This document shows, piece after piece, positions 42,127-45,753 of a stretch of DNA of 45,753 bases. The stretch covers positions 1 through 45,753 of the forward strand of contig JALRKV010000113.1 in the NCBI GenBank assembly GCA_023254735.1. The letters run 5' to 3'. The first letter of the stretch is position 1, and each line of letters opens with the position of its first letter. The translations under genes and the position numbers were made by a program. Below the pieces are notes generated by a model. The model worked only from the letters and a program-made list of their open reading frames with translations. It was not told where the DNA came from and did no database searches. Origin of the DNA: Pseudomonadales bacterium (GTDB taxonomy: Bacteria > Pseudomonadota > Gammaproteobacteria > Pseudomonadales > Pseudohongiellaceae).

Positions 42127-44151
42127 TTACAAAGCCTGCGTGTTTAACATCGCAGAATTTAGCTTTCTCAGTCCGAGTCCCAGAGCCAGAGCACCCCCTG
42201 CTATCGCAAGCAGAATAAGCTGACTGATTCCGAACAACCCGCCCGCGGGGAGCGCCAAGGTGATGCCCGCGAGGCCGATAAAACTCCGGACTACCCAGCT
42301 TAACGCACCGCGGCCCAAATCACCCAGTCCGATTAAATAGCCCTGCAAGGCCGCAGAGACCAAGGCTACACCCACTAGCGCAGTCGACAGTGCCTGAAGA
42401 TTCTCAAGCCACGATCCCTGCAATAACAGCGCTGGGTTAAACACGAAGAAGAACGGCACAAAGTAAATAATTGCGCCAAGTCGCATGGCTTCGAAACCTG
42501 CACGCATCGGTGACACTTGCGCGACCGAAGCCGCAGCAAAGGCTGCCAGCGCAACAGGTGGCGTAATGAAACTTAGCATGCCCCAGTACATAACAAACAT
42601 ATGGCTTGCGAGAGGATCTAGTCCCGAATTTGTTAATGCAGGAACCAACACGATGGCGAGGAAGATATACGCAGCCGTCACCGTCATACCGATACCCAAA
42701 ATAAAACTCGTCAGTGCGCCCATGAGCAGAAGAACAAGCACATTGTCGCCGGCTAAATAGACGAGATCATTCGCAATCGTGCCGGCAATGCCTGTAACTG
42801 CCAACCCACCGATAATGAGACCAATGGCGGCGAGAATACCCGCGAGCTCGGCCAGCAGTTTACCCATCGTCGCGACTAACTCGAGTAGCTTATTAACATC
42901 GAGTCTGTGTTTGGTGAACTGGTTAATCACGAGTAGCAGCGCGGTGGCATAGAACGGCGCGACGGCTTCTCGCTGCATAAAGACAAGCATCCAAATTAGC
43001 GCGGCAAACACGGCGATAAAATACCAGCCATCGCGAAACACGGCGCCCACCTTCGGCAGCTCTTCTTTCGGCAAGCCCTGCAGGTTATCGCGAGCCGCGT
43101 GGGCATCGATCTGCATGAAGAGTCCGAAAAAATACAGAAGCGAAGGAACGATCGCGGCGATCGCAACTGTGACGTAACTAATATTGAGAAAGCTGGCCAT
43201 GACAAACGCCGTCGCACCCATAATCGGCGGCATCAAAACGCCTCCGGTCGAGGCGCACGCCTCCACGCCAGCGGCATATTCGCGCGTGAAACCAATGCGC
43301 TGCATCGCCGGTATCGATAGCGGACCGGTGGTGAGTACATTACTAATAGGCCCGCCGCTCATCGACCCCATTAAACCGCTGGAAAAAATAGATACCTTAG
43401 CGGGACCTCCGCGCTTGTGCCCAAGTAGCGCGAAAGCGAGATTGATGAAAAAGGGCCCGCCGCCTGTGTATTGCAGCGAAACCCCAAAAACCAGAAAGCC
43501 AAAGACGAGCTGGGCGAATACCTGCATTGGAATACCGAACAGGCTCTCTTCACCCATCACATGAAACATCGCAACGTCTTGCACGGGAATGCTTAGCGCG
43601 GCCATCACGTCAGGCAGCGTGTCGGCGAATGTGGGGTAGAGCGAAAACACGGCGACGATCACAAATACAGGCCAACCACCGGCGCGCCTACCTGCCTCCA
43701 TGACAATGACCCAAGTTACTAAGGCCAGCCAAACACCAATCGGCGGCGCCGCATATTCCCATGCCTCGAGCACGATACGCTCGGCATAGAAAGCGAAGTA
43801 CGAGAACACGCAGGCTATCACCAGCATGATAACGACGTCGTACCAAGGCACGTGTGTTGGGCTGTGTTTAGTCGCTGGAAATGTGACAAAAACCATACTC
43901 AACATGACGCCGGTGATCAGATACATATACCGGCTGTCGAGCAGCACATAGCCAACGAAAAATCCTAAATTGAATACCTGATTTATCGCGAGCAAAATCG
44001 ACGCGCCGGTCAGGATCGCCATCACCGTGCGCCAGCGAGCAGAGAGCGCCCTGTAGCGAATGCTGGGTGCCGGTGCATCGGCTTTCAAGCCAATACCGCT
44101 GCCGAGTCTAGAAGAGTCGCCCTGTTGATGTGCCTGTTTCTTGTCGCTCAT
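42127..44151 (-). CDS. TRAP transporter fused permease (4TM+12TM)
   Basis: This 674-residue membrane protein joins the small DctQ-like and large DctM-like TRAP subunits, as is usual for TAXI-type systems. The large part has KVSIFSSGLMGSMSGGPISN, TGGVLMPPIMGATAFVMA and GLDPLASHMFVMYWGMLSFI, and the C-terminus adds further helices. It imports the ligand of the adjacent TAXI protein with sodium or proton symport. A purine-rich leader precedes its ATG and no strong ribosome binding site is seen. The TAXI gene ends 99 bases upstream. Confidence 0.94.
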   Translation of the reverse strand: MSDKKQAHQQGDSSRLGSGIGLKADAPAPSIRYRALSARWRTVMAILTGASILLAINQVFNLGFFVGYVLLDSRYMYLITGVMLSMVFVTFPATKHSPTHVPWYDVVIMLVIACVFSYFAFYAERIVLEAWEYAAPPIGVWLALVTWVIVMEAGRRAGGWPVFVIVAVFSLYPTFADTLPDVMAALSIPVQDVAMFHVMGEESLFGIPMQVFAQLVFGFLVFGVSLQYTGGGPFFINLAFALLGHKRGGPAKVSIFSSGLMGSMSGGPISNVLTTGPLSIPAMQRIGFTREYAAGVEACASTGGVLMPPIMGATAFVMASFLNISYVTVAIAAIVPSLLYFFGLFMQIDAHAARDNLQGLPKEELPKVGAVFRDGWYFIAVFAALIWMLVFMQREAVAPFYATALLLVINQFTKHRLDVNKLLELVATMGKLLAELAGILAAIGLIIGGLAVTGIAGTIANDLVYLAGDNVLVLLLMGALTSFILGIGMTVTAAYIFLAIVLVPALTNSGLDPLASHMFVMYWGMLSFITPPVALAAFAAASVAQVSPMRAGFEAMRLGAIIYFVPFFFVFNPALLLQGSWLENLQALSTALVGVALVSAALQGYLIGLGDLGRGALSWVVRSFIGLAGITLALPAGGLFGISQLILLAIAGGALALGLGLRKLNSAMLNTQAL

Positions 44152-44250
44152 ATTTTATTGTTCACTCTTAACTTCTTATTCTTCGCTCTTCATTCCTGTC
44201 CCTAAAAAATAGAAGTGACAAGATTCAGCGCTGGATGTAACGAATGCCCG

Positions 44251-45462
44251 TTAGAGACTGTCGGCAAGCGTCACAAGTCCCTCTGCTTCGAGCGCTTCGA
44301 GGCGAGCGGCGAGCCACGCCTTTTCGAAGTCACTGTAGTCGTCTGGTGCAGTGGGTAAGAATGCATCCCACGCCCGTTTCAGCACAGCTTGTCGGTAGAG
44401 GTTCTTCTCATTCTGAGCAGCGGCTTCGGGTGTCCATTCACCGCTTTCTTTAAAGTAGCGAATCGCGCCTTCGTGAAAAGGCAAAAACGCTTGCTCCAAC
44501 TTCTGCCGCGCGAATGTCCACCCCATCGCGCCGGGCGCACTGTCTTTATATTCTTCGTAGTGGCGATGCATGATCTTGACGGTGCTGTACACCATCGCCT
44601 CTTCTGACGTATCCAGACCCACTAGCAATGGATAGGCCGAGGTAAACACCTCGAGCCCCTCCGCAGGCAGTGTCGGCCCTTCGTAAGCAATATGCGGCAC
44701 ATACCAAGGAAGGCGCTGGCGCACGCGTGCGATCGCTTCGGCATCGTTGTGTGGCAGAGCGGGGAATTTTAATCCACGCGGCGAGGCTTCGACGCGCAAA
44801 AAAGGCGGTGAGTTGCAGGCGCCGCCGGCGGCATCCGCACGATTGTTCAGTATTGCATCGATTGACGCGTTGTAGCCGCCCACTTCGACTCGAATGACGT
44901 CATCCCAAGTCAAATTTGCATAGGAGAGCAAGGCAGCCGTCGCGTTATTGAGTGACGGCGCGCCCTGCACGAACGTTACCCGCTTACCCTTGAGATCAGC
45001 TACGCCGTTGATATTGGCATCCGCGGCAGTGGCGAAGGTAAAAGAGCAGCTATCGGAAAAGTTTGAGAGTAACGCGCGTACCGGCTGTGGCCCCCAAATC
45101 TTTGAGGCAAAGTTAAGAATTCCCTCTTGCGCATAGACCGCCTCAGACCCGCCAGCAGAGAAATGCACGCGCCCCGCTCGCAGCGTTGCGAGGCGAGATA
45201 CATCATTGCGACCAGGAATCACTCGCAGGTTTACGCCATAGGTGCGCTGCAAAATATTGCCAAGCGCCACTGCCTGACTGTATCCGCCAGTGCCTGTTGG
45301 GTAGGCAGACCATGCCATCGTGCGGGGTAATTCGATTCCCGATTGTGCAGGCACCGAGCCTACGCTCGCTGCGAGGGCGCTGCCGATCGAGATAAGCGAG
45401 GCTACTGCGAATCGTAAAAGAAAAGCATAATTGGTGACCAAGGAAAAAATGCGAGCAGTCAT
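44251..45462 (-). CDS. TAXI-family TRAP solute-binding protein
   Basis: This 403-residue periplasmic protein starts with a signal peptide (LRFAVASLISIGSALAAS). Its TAXI features include WSAYPTGTGGYSQAVALG, NLRVIPGRNDVSRLATLRAG, GVADLKGKRVTFVQGAPSLN and GLEVFTSAYPLLVG. It binds a substrate for the fused TRAP permease downstream; known TAXI ligands include glutamate-like and other organic acids, and nothing here fixes the ligand. A purine-rich AAAGGAG lies 12 bases before the ATG and a candidate operator about 50 bases upstream. It is the first gene of the minus-strand run. Confidence 0.94.
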   Translation of the reverse strand: MTARIFSLVTNYAFLLRFAVASLISIGSALAASVGSVPAQSGIELPRTMAWSAYPTGTGGYSQAVALGNILQRTYGVNLRVIPGRNDVSRLATLRAGRVHFSAGGSEAVYAQEGILNFASKIWGPQPVRALLSNFSDSCSFTFATAADANINGVADLKGKRVTFVQGAPSLNNATAALLSYANLTWDDVIRVEVGGYNASIDAILNNRADAAGGACNSPPFLRVEASPRGLKFPALPHNDAEAIARVRQRLPWYVPHIAYEGPTLPAEGLEVFTSAYPLLVGLDTSEEAMVYSTVKIMHRHYEEYKDSAPGAMGWTFARQKLEQAFLPFHEGAIRYFKESGEWTPEAAAQNEKNLYRQAVLKRAWDAFLPTAPDDYSDFEKAWLAARLEALEAEGLVTLADSL

Positions 45463-45753
45463 CGGGCGACTCGTCTCCTTTAGAGTTAGATCCTACACAA
45501 ATCTGAAAAAGATCTGACGTATCAGACATAGTAATCGAGGACCCGAAAGCCCTAATAAAGCGCCCAAAGCAGGCACGTCAAACTCGTTCGAGCATAACCT
45601 AGCCCCTGTAACATTGCTACATACCCCTCACCGAAGCAGAACCCTCACGCCCGCCTTGGCCCTTCGCCGGAAGGCATTATTAAAGGCTATCTCGCTGGCG
45701 ATTTTGCACTCTAAAAATTACTCTCTATCGCGCGTTGCGAACTCTCTATGAAT
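45463..45753. other. Upstream region of the TAXI-TRAP run
   Basis: This is about 290 bases without a convincing gene. It holds the candidate operator and presumably the promoter of the run. I see no clear terminator or small RNA. Confidence 0.4.
45501..45526. promoter_or_regulatory. Candidate operator upstream of the TAXI gene
   Basis: The inverted repeat TCTGA-CGTA-TCAGA (45513-45526) is preceded by another ATCTGA (45501-45506) exactly 11 bases before ATCTGA at 45512. The copies fall on one helix face, 39-64 bases ahead of the start codon. A GntR-like regulator is a guess. Confidence 0.4.

Overview
The window reads as chromosomal DNA of a free-living, aerobic Gammaproteobacterium. The support is the tgt-yajC-secD-secF cluster behind prfC, a HolD-like gene beside rimI as in enterics and pseudomonads, a GspE/PilB-type ATPase, and a spread of acyl-CoA and aldehyde/ketone enzymes with TRAP uptake genes. 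That mix resembles marine oligotrophic Gammaproteobacteria, but the lineage is an inference. I saw no rRNA, tRNA, CRISPR array, insertion sequence, integrase or phage gene. Base composition and codon use look even, except for an AT-rich gap near 25.0 kb.

Region 1 (1-10004, all minus strand) is a tightly packed five-gene envelope operon. Reading leftward it encodes a DUF4175-type membrane protein with a Gln-rich coiled tail, a von Willebrand A protein, a caspase/C13-fold protein without a catalytic cysteine, a TPR protein with an HEFAH metallopeptidase domain, and a DUF4159-like protein cut by the window edge. Stops and starts overlap or nearly touch. In known relatives such sets accompany a MoxR-type AAA+ ATPase and a DUF58 protein; neither is in the window.

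Region 2 (10171-24002) mixes metabolism with housekeeping: a Nudix hydrolase, an SDR dehydrogenase with a clear terminator, a GST, a DUF3524 glycosyltransferase of the tRNA-queuosine mannosyltransferase family, a LysM lytic transglycosylase, secF, secD, yajC, tgt and prfC, then an acyl-CoA dehydrogenase. Having tgt (which inserts the queuosine precursor) about 6 kb from a putative queuosine glycosyltransferase suggests a glycosyl-queuosine tRNA modification.

Region 3 (24016-32645) holds two unknown proteins that diverge from a roughly 640-base AT-rich gap carrying DnaA-box matches. It continues with a GAF-fused PilB/GspE ATPase, an exported unknown protein, a hisC - zinc-ribbon - small membrane protein operon, and rimI with its HolD-like partner.

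Region 4 (32932-36235, plus strand) has a quinone-oxidoreductase-like enzyme, an acyl-CoA synthetase and a small acidic protein.

Region 5 (36232-45462, minus strand) is a run of eight genes with short gaps: TAXI-type solute-binding protein, fused TRAP permease, rhodanese, secreted two-module VOC protein, aldo/keto reductase, a NUC1-type nuclease homologue that lacks its catalytic residues, a fumarylacetoacetate-hydrolase-fold enzyme, and an SLC13/RCK transporter. It looks like an uptake and catabolism unit for an unidentified organic acid. The points most worth following up are the cysteine-less caspase-like protein in region 1, the queuosine glycosyltransferase, the DnaA-box region and the degenerate nuclease.
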